A DNA stretch of 64,000 bases, taken from positions 310,001 to 374,000 of the forward strand of contig NZ_JAUDRH010000001.1 of the NCBI RefSeq assembly GCF_030381805.1. Direction: 5' to 3'. Position 1 is the stretch's first letter. Each line of letters begins with the position of its first letter. A program made the position numbers and the translations under genes. The notes beneath the pieces were generated by a model that was given only the letters and a program-made list of their open reading frames with translations, had not been told where the DNA came from and ran no database searches. Positions 26,885-36,507 of this stretch are shown piece after piece. Source of the DNA: Chlorogloeopsis sp. ULAP01 (lineage in GTDB: Bacteria > Cyanobacteriota > Cyanobacteriia > Cyanobacteriales > Nostocaceae).

Positions 26885-27883
26885 ATGACCATTACCCTGA
26901 CGATGAAAGAGGAGTGGCAACTGTGGGCAGAAGCTAAAGACAACAGCCCGCAAAAACCAAAACGAGAGTCATTTGAAATTATCCGTGAAGTACCCAGACA
27001 ATTAGGTAAAGGCTATGTGCGGGATATCGAGGTGCATCCAGAACTCTTGCTTTCGATTTCGGACTATGAATTTCACGATGATGTAGTGACTCAAATCACT
27101 GAATGGGATCACCCACTGCAATTTTGCATCCTCCTTTCTGGAAGAACTATAGACGAATACGGGGGGCAGTTGGGGGAAGGATATACGTGCATTTCTGGTA
27201 GTGGTGTTCAAAGAAAAATGCTTTTAAAGTATCTCACATCTCAACGCTTGGGTATTGACATTGAGATGTCTCCTGACTTGCTGGCAACTTTTTTCCCTGA
27301 TGAAGAGGGGGAAATTCCTCAGCAGTTGCGCCTGTTGGCAAAGGGTAATGACTGGCAGACTTTACTCTACCCCAAAGCCACAACTGCAATTGGGGGAATA
27401 GCACAGCAAATTATCAACTGTCCTTTCCAGGGAATGACAAAGCGGATGTATTTACAGGGTAAGGTGTTGGAACTAATAGCGTTGCAATTAGCTCCAATCT
27501 TGGCTGCTCAGGATGGATTACAACCATCGCCGCGACTGAAGGCAGATACTATCGCTCGGATTCATTTGGCTAGAGAAATTTTATTGACAAATTTGGAGAA
27601 TCCACCATCATTGTTGGAGTTGACGCAAATTGTTGGAGTGAGTGATCGCACTCTTCGACGCGGCTTTCGGGAGCTTTTTGGGACAACGGTATTTCGCTAC
27701 TTGACAGAGAAACGTATGGAATGGGCAGAACAGTTATTACGTCAGGGAAATATAACTATTGCTGAGGTTGCTCACCGAGTTGGTTATTCGCATCAAGGGC
27801 GCTTTGCTGAAACCTTTAAGCGTAAGTTTATGATTACACCAAGTGAATGTTTATCGGGTAAAAAGTCCGTTTCAGAGCTATGA
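26885..27883 (+). CDS. AraC-family transcriptional regulator (PchR-like)
   Basis: 332 residues. The C-terminal 100 carry the double helix-turn-helix of AraC (LLELTQIVGVSDRTLRRGFRELFG, then ITIAEVAHRVGYSHQGRFAETFKRKFMITPSEC). The N-terminal 220 residues look like the sensor part of PchR-type regulators, which switch on siderophore uptake or synthesis genes when the ferri-siderophore is present. Position fits: it is divergent from importer 1 and 200 bases before a TonB receptor on the same strand. Candidate Fur sites precede it, giving a plausible two-layer control by iron and by ligand. Confidence 0.88.
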   Translation: MTITLTMKEEWQLWAEAKDNSPQKPKRESFEIIREVPRQLGKGYVRDIEVHPELLLSISDYEFHDDVVTQITEWDHPLQFCILLSGRTIDEYGGQLGEGYTCISGSGVQRKMLLKYLTSQRLGIDIEMSPDLLATFFPDEEGEIPQQLRLLAKGNDWQTLLYPKATTAIGGIAQQIINCPFQGMTKRMYLQGKVLELIALQLAPILAAQDGLQPSPRLKADTIARIHLAREILLTNLENPPSLLELTQIVGVSDRTLRRGFRELFGTTVFRYLTEKRMEWAEQLLRQGNITIAEVAHRVGYSHQGRFAETFKRKFMITPSECLSGKKSVSEL

Positions 27884-27990
27884 TGCCGTTTTTGACATAG
27901 ACTCAGTTGCTATTAATTCTCTATACTCAGCTTCATTGAATTAGAAACTATTTGCAGTAGTCAAGTTGAAGTACCTACACGCCTGACAGC

Positions 27991-28016
27991 ACCCTCCACT
28001 TTGTTAAGGGGAGGGT
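27991..28016. repeat. C/G-rich palindromic repeat before the TonB receptor
   Basis: ACCCTCC.CTT pairs with AAG.GGAGGGT around a TGTT loop with one mismatch. It belongs to the same family as 15533-15593 and the copies inside genes at 28735 and 31009. Confidence 0.5.
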
Positions 28017-28086
28017 TGGGGAGGGGTCATTACTGCAAAGTGTATTCATCAATAAAGTTCTGCAAGAAGCTGGTGTATGGGGAGTT

Positions 28087-30813
28087 GTGATGAAACGTTG
28101 GTGGTTGTCTGGTAGTGTTCGACTGTGGTTTTTAGTTATTCTATCAGGATGCTTGAGTGCTGTTGCTATTCAACCTGGATGGGCAGAAATTAAACCAAGG
28201 CTTGAAAAGCAGGAAGTTCAAAGTCAGCAAAATTTAAGACCTCTGCTAACTCGAAAAATTCGACAACTAAGTGAAGTTAAGCATCCCAGCACCAATGCCA
28301 AATTACTGGTACAATCGCCAGCTAACCCTCCTGTTTCGGAGGATATTGTGCAGGTGTCAGGAGTAAAAGCCAATCCCACAGATAAAGGTGTAGAGGTGAT
28401 TCTACAAACAACAGGTGGAGAACAACTGCAAGTCACTAATCGCAGTGAGGGCAATAACTTTATTGCTGATATTCCTAATGCTCAATTGCGTTTACCTAAT
28501 GGCGATGCATTCACATTCCGCTCCCAAAAACCAGTTACAGGAATTACTGAGATAACAGTCACAAATTTGGATGCCAATACAATTCGGGTGACAGTGACAG
28601 GTGAGGCGAGTGTGCCAACTGTCGAGTTATTTGACAGTCCAGATGAGGGTTTGATTTTTGGGATTACAACTGCTGCAACTTCCGCACAGCAGCCGCAGCA
28701 ACCAGAACAGCCGAACCCCACCCCGCCTGCGGCACCCCTCCCCTTACCAAGGGGAGGGGAAGGGGAGAGGTCAGAACAACCTTCAGCACAAAATGATGAG
28801 CCGATTGAGTTGGTGGTGACAGGTGAGCAAGATGGTTATCGTGTACCGAATGCGAGTGTAGGAACAAGAACTGATACACCATTACGTGATATTCCCCAAT
28901 CAATTCAAGTGATCCCCCAACAAGTGCTACGGGATCAAAACGTCACTGACCTAGTTGAAGCACTTAGAAATGTCCCTGGTGCAGGATTTGGAAATACTGC
29001 CCGATCCTTTGCACAGTCATCTATTATTCTCCGAGGTTTTAGTTCTAACAGCGATATTTTGTGGAACGGGTTGAGAGAAAATCCAGGTGCTGGTATTGCT
29101 GGCTTTGAGGCAGCAGGAATTGAAAGGATTGAGGTTCTTCGGGGGCCTAACTCTGTTCTTTATGGTCAAGGTGGACTAGGCGGAATTGTTAATTACATAA
29201 CCAAACAGCCCTTGAGTGAACCCTACTATTCTTTAGAAACTTCTGTGGGTAATTTCAACTTTTATCGCGGTGCTATTGACCTTTCTGGGCCACTCAATGA
29301 CAGCCGAACAGTATTATATCGACTGAACCTGGCAGCTCAAACGACAGAAAGTTTCTTTGATTTCTTCGAGGCACAAAGATACTTTGTGGCACCAAATCTC
29401 ACCTGGCAGATTAGCGATCGCACAAAATTCACTGTAGCTGCTGAATATCTTGCTCGCCCACAAACTGCCGATCAAGCCTATGGTCTCCCAGTTGTAGGAA
29501 CTGTATTTCCAAATCCCAATGGAGAAATACCCCGTAATCGCTATGTGGGCGAACCAGATGACTTTGAAAACTCGTATTCAACTCGAATTGGATACGATCT
29601 CGAACATCGCTTTAGCGAAAATTGGCAGCTACGAAATGCCTTTAGATTTAAGCAAGGTGAGCTATTTAGAAGACTTTCCTTCGGCACTGCCTTAGCTGCT
29701 GATAACCGGACTCTGAACCGAGGCTTTTTCGATACTAGTGAATTTTCCGACAAATTTTTCAACTCTGATACTTACGTTGTGGGTCAGTTTTCTACAGGTA
29801 GTATCCGTCATCAAATAGTAACAGGCATCAATCTCACTAAGAGGGAATTGGGGCAAAATTCGTTTAATCGCCAAGCATCTCCAATTGACTTGTATAATCC
29901 TGTCTATGGTCAACCCCTTGGTGCTGTTACTTCTAGATTTAGTAATTTCAACACAGCAGATACACTGGGCATTTATGTGCAAGACCAAATAACACTAGCT
30001 GAAAATTTGAAGCTGTTGCTAGGTGTGCGGTTCGATAGTTTTAGTCAAAATGATGAGAATCGGCTCACTAATAGAAAAACAAATCAGTCTGACAGTGCAT
30101 TTAGCCCTCGTGTAGGTATTGTTTATCAGCCAATTGAGCCAATTTCACTCTATGCCAGTTACAGCCGCTCATTTACCCCAACGCTTGGCACTAGCTTTGA
30201 TGGTGATGTCTTTCAACCAGAACGCGGTACGCAATATGAAGTTGGCGTTAAAGCAGATTTGAACAACCGACTTTCAGCGACACTAGCATTTTACGACCTA
30301 ACCCGTACTAATGTTTTGACAACTGACACCAGACCCAATGTACCACCAGGCTTCTCGATTCAAACAGGTGAACAAAAAAGTCGCGGCGTTGAACTGACCT
30401 TTGGGGGAGAAATTTTGCCGGGATGGAGCATCATCGCGGGTTATGGTTACACCGATGCAAAAGTTACTCAGGACAACACGCTTCCCGTAGGTCTGCGTTT
30501 TCGTAATGTTCCTGAAAATACCTTTAACCTGTGGACAAGCTATGAAATTCAACGGGGTAATTTGCAGGGGTTAGGATTTGGACTGGGATTATTCTTTGTC
30601 GGAGAACGGCCAGGAGATATATTGAATACATTTGAGCTACCCAGCTATCTGCGGACGGATGCGGCAATTTTTTATAAGCGCGATCGCTTTCGCGCTGCTC
30701 TCAATTTTAGAAATTTGTTTGATGTGGATTACCTTGAAGCTTCTTTTAATAATGTTCGAGTTTTTCGGGGAGATCCGTTGACGGTACAGGGGACAATTTC
30801 CTTTGAGTTTTGA
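28087..30813 (+). CDS. TonB-dependent siderophore receptor 1 with AMIN domain
   Basis: 908 residues: signal peptide (VRLWFLVILSGCLSAVAIQ..GWAE), AMIN domain (about 95-200; GVEVILQTTGGEQLQV, NNFIADIPNAQLRLP), a Pro-rich linker, a TonB-box-like PIELVVTGEQ, the plug (PLRDIPQSIQVIPQQVL, IERIEVLRGPNSVLYGQGGLGGIVNYITK) and a 22-strand barrel ending in aromatic Phe (VQGTISFEF). Ferri-siderophore receptors of cyanobacteria have this AMIN-plug-barrel order. GGAG at 28081 sits 5 bases from the ATG at 28090, which follows the GTG at 28087. The linker holds a palindromic repeat that its two paralogues here do not have. It follows the AraC gene and precedes a FecB-like binding protein. Confidence 0.95.
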   Translation: MMKRWWLSGSVRLWFLVILSGCLSAVAIQPGWAEIKPRLEKQEVQSQQNLRPLLTRKIRQLSEVKHPSTNAKLLVQSPANPPVSEDIVQVSGVKANPTDKGVEVILQTTGGEQLQVTNRSEGNNFIADIPNAQLRLPNGDAFTFRSQKPVTGITEITVTNLDANTIRVTVTGEASVPTVELFDSPDEGLIFGITTAATSAQQPQQPEQPNPTPPAAPLPLPRGGEGERSEQPSAQNDEPIELVVTGEQDGYRVPNASVGTRTDTPLRDIPQSIQVIPQQVLRDQNVTDLVEALRNVPGAGFGNTARSFAQSSIILRGFSSNSDILWNGLRENPGAGIAGFEAAGIERIEVLRGPNSVLYGQGGLGGIVNYITKQPLSEPYYSLETSVGNFNFYRGAIDLSGPLNDSRTVLYRLNLAAQTTESFFDFFEAQRYFVAPNLTWQISDRTKFTVAAEYLARPQTADQAYGLPVVGTVFPNPNGEIPRNRYVGEPDDFENSYSTRIGYDLEHRFSENWQLRNAFRFKQGELFRRLSFGTALAADNRTLNRGFFDTSEFSDKFFNSDTYVVGQFSTGSIRHQIVTGINLTKRELGQNSFNRQASPIDLYNPVYGQPLGAVTSRFSNFNTADTLGIYVQDQITLAENLKLLLGVRFDSFSQNDENRLTNRKTNQSDSAFSPRVGIVYQPIEPISLYASYSRSFTPTLGTSFDGDVFQPERGTQYEVGVKADLNNRLSATLAFYDLTRTNVLTTDTRPNVPPGFSIQTGEQKSRGVELTFGGEILPGWSIIAGYGYTDAKVTQDNTLPVGLRFRNVPENTFNLWTSYEIQRGNLQGLGFGLGLFFVGERPGDILNTFELPSYLRTDAAIFYKRDRFRAALNFRNLFDVDYLEASFNNVRVFRGDPLTVQGTISFEF
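28720..28775. repeat. Palindromic repeat read in frame in the receptor 1 linker
   Basis: CCCCTCCCCTT (28735-28745) and its exact complement (28749-28759) flank ACC. Translation gives PAAPLPLPRGGEGERSE between the AMIN domain and the plug. Receptors 2 and 3 have only Pro/Gln/Thr-rich linkers here before the shared PSAQ..PIEL stretch, so this copy inserted after the paralogues separated. Confidence 0.7.
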
Positions 30814-30880
30814 CTCCTCTCCAGTCTTACCCTTGCAAAGGAGGATACAGCAAAGGCAATTTGTGTAGTGAGGTTTACGA

Positions 30881-31999
30881 ATGAGCAGGTGGATTAACAA
30901 TTGGATGAGGTATTGGAGGTGGTTGTCGAGACGATTCGTCAGTTGCGGCAATCGACCCTACCCCAGCCCTGCCCTTGCAAAGGGGAGGAAGCCGGAACTC
31001 ACCTCCCCCCTGCTCTCCAAGGGGGGATTGAGGGAGGTAAAGCAACGGCTATTATTATCACTACTCACAATCGCGATCATCTCAGCTTGTAGCAGTACGG
31101 CGATTGAGCAGAACACAACGCCTGCTTCACAAGCATCTCAAGCCCCTTGCCAAATCGTGCAACACGCAATGGGTGAAACGTGTATTCCTCACAATCCCCA
31201 ACGAGTCGTGACTCTGTGGACGAGTACTTTTTGTAGCACCTTAGCATTGGGTATCAAACCTATTGCATTCACGACAGGTTATCCAGGTGAATCGTTGCCA
31301 GAGCATCTTAAAGATAAAGTTGATGGAGTTAAATCTGTTGGAACCTTAACCCAACCAAATTTAGAAAAGATTCTCCTACTAAAACCCGATTTAATTTTAT
31401 CGATCACTCGAACTTACTTGGATGATATATATCCACAACTATCGAACATAGCCCCTACAGTTGTCATGGATGTTTCTGGTCCACCTCCTCCTTGGCAAAA
31501 ACATTTAGAAGATGTTGCCAATATTTTTGATAAAGAACAGGAAGAAAAACAGTTAATCGATGAATATTGGCAACGAATTGAACAACTCAAACAAGCTTTG
31601 GGCGATCGCCGCCATCAACTTCAAGTATCGGTTGCCACTGTTTATCAAACTTACGGAATCTATATCTATGGCGCAAAACATCCTACTAGTAAAGTTTTAA
31701 ATGATATTGGATTACAACGACCACCTTCACAAAGGGGTGATTTTTTCACAAAAGATAATATTTCTCAAGAAAATTTATCTGATATTGATGGTGATGTTTT
31801 ATTCCTTTCCACTAGAGGAGGAAAAGCTGCTCAAGAGGCTTTAGAAAAGCTGCAACAAAATCCTCTGTGGCAAAAATTGAATGTGGTTCAAAAAAATCAA
31901 GTCTATCTTGTAGACTCTGACCATTGGTACGCTTTTGATGTTTTGGCAATGAATGCGGTGATTGATGACTTATTTAAGTACTTAGTCAAATCACCCTAA
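30881..31999 (+). CDS. FecB/FhuD-like iron-siderophore binding lipoprotein
   Basis: A class III (TroA-fold) periplasmic binding protein: NPQRVVTLWTSTFCSTLALGIKPIAFT, the hinge region PNLEKILLLKPDLILS, and a C-terminal lobe ending LAMNAVIDDLFKYLVKSP. A lipoprotein signal (QRLLLSLLTIAIISAC-S) is clear, but the lipobox Cys lies 70-odd residues after the first ATG, too far for a type II signal. The extra N-terminal part is repeat DNA read in frame. The true start is uncertain: ATG at 30881, or TTG at 31028, which would give a normal 20-residue signal but has a poorly spaced ribosome site. No FecC/FecD permease or FecE ATPase is nearby, so it either shares a distant transporter or the Opp-type importers. 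Confidence 0.85.
   Translation: MSRWINNWMRYWRWLSRRFVSCGNRPYPSPALAKGRKPELTSPLLSKGGLREVKQRLLLSLLTIAIISACSSTAIEQNTTPASQASQAPCQIVQHAMGETCIPHNPQRVVTLWTSTFCSTLALGIKPIAFTTGYPGESLPEHLKDKVDGVKSVGTLTQPNLEKILLLKPDLILSITRTYLDDIYPQLSNIAPTVVMDVSGPPPPWQKHLEDVANIFDKEQEEKQLIDEYWQRIEQLKQALGDRRHQLQVSVATVYQTYGIYIYGAKHPTSKVLNDIGLQRPPSQRGDFFTKDNISQENLSDIDGDVLFLSTRGGKAAQEALEKLQQNPLWQKLNVVQKNQVYLVDSDHWYAFDVLAMNAVIDDLFKYLVKSP
30955..31041. repeat. Palindromic repeats inserted before the signal peptide
   Basis: CCCTTGCAAAGGGG and, further on, ACCTCCC..(31009 on) pairing with GGGAGGT (to 31041) form hairpins of the C/G-rich family. They separate the first ATG (MSRWINNWMRYWRW) from the hydrophobic signal (QRLLLSLLTIAI), keeping frame. 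Confidence 0.6.
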
Positions 32000-32123
32000 A
32001 ATAATGTCCAAACACACCGTATTTGTCTGTACATTTTGCGTTAGCGACAGCTTATCGTAGGTATCGCTATCAGAAGAACGACAACAACATCAGCCGTATA
32101 TCCACCCAGAATACTTATATAAA

Positions 32124-34718
32124 TTAAAACTCAACTGCAACTGCACCCAACACTGTTAATGGTGCTGCTGGGAGAAGACTAAAACCATCAACTTCGTAAT
32201 ATTTAACATCAAAGAGATTCTTGAAGTTTAGACCAATTCTGTAATTGCTCCGACGATAAAAAATAGATGCGTCAGTTCTCAAGTATGAGGGAACTGTGAA
32301 TGTATTGGGCAAAGATACCTCCCGTTCTCCTGCATATACTAATCCCAAACCAAAACCCAATCCTTGCAAATTACCCTTTTGAATTTCGTAAGTAGTCCAC
32401 AAGCTAGCGCTATGTTCAGGTACGCCTGCTGTGCGATCGCCAATCAGATTTGGGTTATTATCTTCAGTGACAACAGCGTCTGTATAAGAGTAGGTCGCAA
32501 TTATCTTCCAGCCTGGTAATATTTCTCCAGCAATATCTAGTTCAATACCACGGCTTCTTTGTTCTCCCGTCTGAACGCTGAAGTTAGGATCAATAGGGTC
32601 TGCAGTCAGCACGTTTTGGCGAGTAATTTGGTAGAACGCCAAATTTGCTGAAAGTCGATTGTCAAAGAAATTCTGCTTAATGCCAAACTCAAACTGTTCG
32701 CCGATTTCTGGTTTAAATTGCTCGCCCGTCCGGCTTCTACTAAATATTTGGGGAACGAAAGAGTTAGTCCAATTGAAATAAAGGGATGTGAAATGACTCG
32801 GCTGATAGACTATGCCAATTCGTGGTGAGAATCTGCTGTCGGTTTGCTCATTGAGTACTGTATTAGTTGGACGGTCTTTATAGAAAGAATCAACCACATC
32901 AAAACGACCACCTGCTAAAACTTTCAGATTAGGTAGAATCTCAATTAAATCCTGTAAGTATACCCCAATGTTGTCCCCACCTTGTTCACCAGCAAAACTG
33001 AGAGTAAATTCTCCTGGTCTTGCACCATAGATTGGGTTAAAAATATCGATGGGAGCAAGAGGAGCTTCAAACACATCATAGCCATATTTAAATCGAGATA
33101 ACTCCACCCCTAATAAAACATTGTGACGTAAAGAACCCGTGTTAAATTTTCCAGAAATTTCGCTTTGCGAGGTATAGCTTTCACTTTTCTGCGCTCCTTG
33201 GGAAGATGTACGATTCAGCGTTCTACGGTCATCTTGCAGGGATATTCTATACAATCGGGCATTACCAACCTCAACATTATTGATAGTTACATTCACCCCC
33301 TGCCGGAATTTCCAGTTTTCGCTGAACTTGTGCTCTAAATCACCAGTAATTGAGCTAACATTCCCTGTGGTTGGGTCTAAACCTGGCTCTCCTAGAAACC
33401 TATTTCTGGGGAGTTTTAAAGATTCAGGCACTAATGGAAACCCTTTATCAAAAATAAAACTGTAGTCAAGATATTCAAATTCAGTGGTGAAAGTTGTCTG
33501 CGGACTAACTTGTAAGGTCAAAACGGGGGCAATGAAAAAGTTTTCCTTATTGACAAAATCACGATAACTGTTGGCATTTTCATAAGCGACATTCAGGCGT
33601 GACAAAGCGGAACGATCCGGCAGCAAAGGTACATTTATATCAATGCTGGGACGATAAAAATCGAAACTTCCTGCAGTGAAGTTACCTTGGTAAAAAGGAT
33701 TATCAAGTGGCTTTTTCGTTACTGTATTGACTAGTCCACTCAAAGAAAAAGCGCTACCACCACCATAAAGAACCGAGGTAGGCCCTTTGAGAACTTCAAC
33801 TCGCTCAATATTGGCAATATCACGAGGATTACCCAAATTCCGGAAGCCGTTGCGGAGGTTCTCGTAGCCTGCAAAAAAACCGCGAATATTGTATCCCGAT
33901 GCAGTGCCAAAGCCGAATATGCGTTGGACTCCACTCACGTTGTCTGTAAATTCGTCTAAGCGTGTTACTTGCCTATCCTCTAGCACTTGCCGAGGAACAA
34001 CTTGAATAGATTGAGGAACGTCGCGTAGGGGTACGTCAATCTTTGTAGAACTGGGAGCACTTTGTACGTTGTATTCACCTTCCTGTTCACCTGTTACCAT
34101 CAGTTCAATAGGTTGATCGTCCTGAGCAGATGGTTGTTCTGGTGGTGTTTTACTCTCAGGCTGAACTGTGTCTGGTGTTTGTGCTGGCGGCTGTTGGGGT
34201 GTAGGAGATTGGGCTGGTGTAATCCCGAAAACTAAACCTTTATCGTCATCAAACAGTTCAACTTTTGGCGCACCTGCTTCACCTGTCACCGTTACCCGGA
34301 TAGTATTCGCATCTAGGTTCGTCACCGTTACTTCTGCAATTCCGGCAACTGGCTTGTCTTGGCGGAAGGAATTGCCTGTTGGTAGACGTAGTTGAGTGTT
34401 AGGAATATCTGCAATAAAGTTATTCCCCTCACTTTTGGTTGTAGTTTGTAGGTTGTTAGATGCAGAAGTTTCTAAGATGATTTCCAAACCATTAGCTGTT
34501 GAGGAAAGGCGCACCCCTGTTACTTGTATGACTTCACTCTGTGCAAGCCAGTCTTTCACACTGGTATAAGGAATTTGAAACTCACTAAGTTGGATGATCT
34601 CTGTATTGGAAGTCCTCTCTGTAGCGAGCATTTCTTCTCTGTGTGCTTTCACAGGTTGAATTCCTAACAGATAAATAGCTCCTACAATTCCCAAATAAAA
34701 AAACAGTCTTTGTTTCAA
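32124..34718 (-). CDS. TonB-dependent siderophore receptor 2 with AMIN domain
   Basis: About 864 residues with signal peptide (RLFFYLGIVGAIYLLGIQPVKA), AMIN domain (NGLEIILETSASNNLQTTTK, NNFIADIPNTQLRLP), Pro/Gln linker, PIELMVTGEQ TonB-box-like segment, plug (VPLRDVPQSIQVVPRQVL, IERVEVLKGPTSVLYGGGS) and barrel ending VLGAVAVEF. The start is put at TTG 34718 because GGGGAGG lies 6 bases upstream and the signal peptide follows at once; GTG 34748 is possible. It is convergent with the FecB-like gene. A strong Fur-box-like site lies about 200 bases upstream (34922-34940). Its plug and barrel are closer in wording to receptor 3 than to receptor 1. Confidence 0.94.
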   Translation of the reverse strand: MKQRLFFYLGIVGAIYLLGIQPVKAHREEMLATERTSNTEIIQLSEFQIPYTSVKDWLAQSEVIQVTGVRLSSTANGLEIILETSASNNLQTTTKSEGNNFIADIPNTQLRLPTGNSFRQDKPVAGIAEVTVTNLDANTIRVTVTGEAGAPKVELFDDDKGLVFGITPAQSPTPQQPPAQTPDTVQPESKTPPEQPSAQDDQPIELMVTGEQEGEYNVQSAPSSTKIDVPLRDVPQSIQVVPRQVLEDRQVTRLDEFTDNVSGVQRIFGFGTASGYNIRGFFAGYENLRNGFRNLGNPRDIANIERVEVLKGPTSVLYGGGSAFSLSGLVNTVTKKPLDNPFYQGNFTAGSFDFYRPSIDINVPLLPDRSALSRLNVAYENANSYRDFVNKENFFIAPVLTLQVSPQTTFTTEFEYLDYSFIFDKGFPLVPESLKLPRNRFLGEPGLDPTTGNVSSITGDLEHKFSENWKFRQGVNVTINNVEVGNARLYRISLQDDRRTLNRTSSQGAQKSESYTSQSEISGKFNTGSLRHNVLLGVELSRFKYGYDVFEAPLAPIDIFNPIYGARPGEFTLSFAGEQGGDNIGVYLQDLIEILPNLKVLAGGRFDVVDSFYKDRPTNTVLNEQTDSRFSPRIGIVYQPSHFTSLYFNWTNSFVPQIFSRSRTGEQFKPEIGEQFEFGIKQNFFDNRLSANLAFYQITRQNVLTADPIDPNFSVQTGEQRSRGIELDIAGEILPGWKIIATYSYTDAVVTEDNNPNLIGDRTAGVPEHSASLWTTYEIQKGNLQGLGFGLGLVYAGEREVSLPNTFTVPSYLRTDASIFYRRSNYRIGLNFKNLFDVKYYEVDGFSLLPAAPLTVLGAVAVEF

Positions 34719-34921
34719 AATGTTCCTCCCCACCATATTGCACACCACAACAAGAAGGTGATACGTGTGCTTTCAACACAAATAACTCCAATCTCTGCTG
34801 GTGCAGTATGAAAAAGTAGTAAATCAAATTTTGCTAAGTTCAAATAACTCGGCTCAAGTTGCTGTCAAACTGCTCAGTTTTATAAATCTAAAAAGATTTT
34901 TATTGAAGTACTGCCGAAATG

Positions 34922-34940
34922 TATAACGATAATCATTCTT
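34922..34940 (-). promoter_or_regulatory. Fur-box-like site upstream of receptor 2
   Basis: TATAACGATAATCATTCTT matches the Fur consensus at 15 of 19 positions, with the full CGATAATCATT core; GATAATCATTCTTACAATACCA recurs almost unchanged at 47111. It predicts iron repression of receptor 2. The remaining gene-free stretch to 35293 is AT-rich, with nothing else recognised. Confidence 0.65.
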
Positions 34941-35293
34941 ACAATACCAAGCTTGTAAAAAAAGTCAAGCTCCTCTTTGAAAATAAAGTAGATGGTAGAA
35001 GTAAAGACACTTTTGGTGACTGATGTTAATGTTGTGGGCAAAGCGTCTATTAGAAGCTAGATTCAATTCGAGTTTCAGAAAGTATGATTAATCATGGGTG
35101 AAACAGCTATTTATGTCAAAAGACTGCTCGTCAAACTTGCCTACAGGTTAAATAAAAAGCTTGAAAAAATATTTTATTTTCTTAAATAAGAAGTATTAAA
35201 TATTTACAAATTTTCAAAACAATAATGATTAAATTAGCTGAATGTTTTATTAATTCAATAAATGAATATACAAAAATCAATAACAAGAAGTTA

Positions 35294-35941
35294 TTACTGC
35301 TTGTGTAACAACGAGAAGAATGTAATATATTTAATTGTTGAGGATTGCTGAGTAAACAGCAGCCAGTGCATCTTATTAGTGTTGTGTTGCAAGTCTACTG
35401 CCATCGCCGCTTTTTCCAACTTAGCAATCTCGCGTTCCGAGAGAATGCGCTCTGCGAGCTTATCATCCCACTGTATGCTTAAGTCCTTGCCCAAGTCGAT
35501 AGCAAATTAACCAATAGAAGCTCTAGTACCCCACTCCCACAAACTTTTAATCGCTGCCGTGTACTTAGCCACAGTATTTTTACTAATTCCATAAGTATTT
35601 TTATTTCCCCGTACTGGCTTTTCATCCTTGAGCCAAGCCAGATAAGCGTGTAGATGGAATAACGTTACCATCCTCAAATCAGATATCCCAAACCGCGACT
35701 GCATATAATCGACAAGCTCATAACCAATTTGCCGATATGCCCGTCGCGTTTGGTCGCTTTTGATAGTGACAGAATGTACCCATAGCTCAATTAGCTGTTG
35801 TGTGGAATTAATTTTCTGGCGGTTGGGAAAATAATAATCTACAAGCGCGACACGAGCTTCATCAAGCGGTAGAGTTACTACTTCTACAGCAAGTGATTCC
35901 ACGCTTAATACGGGTAAATTTTCCATAATAAAATTCCCCAA
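35294..35941 (-). pseudogene. Tyrosine recombinase/integrase, nonsense-mutated and truncated
   Basis: The minus strand encodes a SAM-like core-binding domain of phage-type integrases (TQQLIELWVHSVTIKSDQTRRAYR, YGISKNTVAKYTAAIKSLWEWG). After RASIG a TAA (near 35507) stops it, and the same frame continues at once with FAIDLGKDLSIQWDDKLAERILSEREIAKLEKAA, the usual start of the catalytic part, so a single base change (TAT or TAC to TAA) explains the stop. The catalytic Arg/His/Tyr residues are absent: the frame ends shortly after MHWLLFTQQ. It marks an old mobile element at the edge of the decayed region. Confidence 0.8.
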
Positions 35942-35984
35942 CCCCTACTGATAATTATGATGCCGAGAATCGCAAATCGCTGCC

Positions 35985-36269
35985 TTGTCAGAGAAAGTGA
36001 GTATCCCTTCTGCTACCAAAACGGAAGTACATACCCTCCAGGAGCGGTTAAATCAATTGCAGGTGGGGATTTCAAATGAAATTAAGAAGGATAGAGAGCA
36101 ACTTGCTTCTTTAACCTTGGCTCTCTCCCGACTTGAAAGCCACATTGAGCAATTGGTGCCTTCTTTAAATCTTGAAGTGGATGGCGAAGGTAATGCCGAC
36201 AGTGATAGCGACTGGATTTTTGGGGAAGGCTCCGATGGTATGGGAGGAGAAAATATTGAGGGTTTTTGA
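35985..36269 (+). CDS. Small hypothetical coiled-coil protein
   Basis: 94 residues from a TTG (or shorter from later starts). The middle is a coiled coil (VHTLQERLNQLQVGISNEIKKDREQLASLTLALSRLESHIEQL) and the tail is acidic and Gly-rich (SDSDWIFGEGSDGMGGENIEG). It lies divergent from the integrase pseudogene with a 43-base gap. I do not recognise the family. Given its surroundings it may be a leftover of a larger accessory gene; expression is doubtful. Confidence 0.4.
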   Translation: MSEKVSIPSATKTEVHTLQERLNQLQVGISNEIKKDREQLASLTLALSRLESHIEQLVPSLNLEVDGEGNADSDSDWIFGEGSDGMGGENIEGF

Positions 36270-36507
36270 ATATGCCCGAACTGATGGAAGCTGACCAGAG
36301 AAAACGATAAACGATATAGGATATAGATTTTTGGTTGTCTGGGTCAAAAAAGCCTACAGTGATTAGCAAAAATCGGTTATTGAGTGCTTATGCAAATGTG
36401 ATAATAGCTAAAGCAATATTAGGCGATCACTTTTTAAATAAATTGTTGATGAAATTCCACTGCTTAAAGACGCATGACAATTTCGACTAGCTAGGAAAAG
36501 ATCATAA

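Noticed and set aside
30901..31092. 63-residue frame overlapping the FecB-like gene
   Set aside because: It is a shadow of the repeat-containing N-terminal region in another frame.
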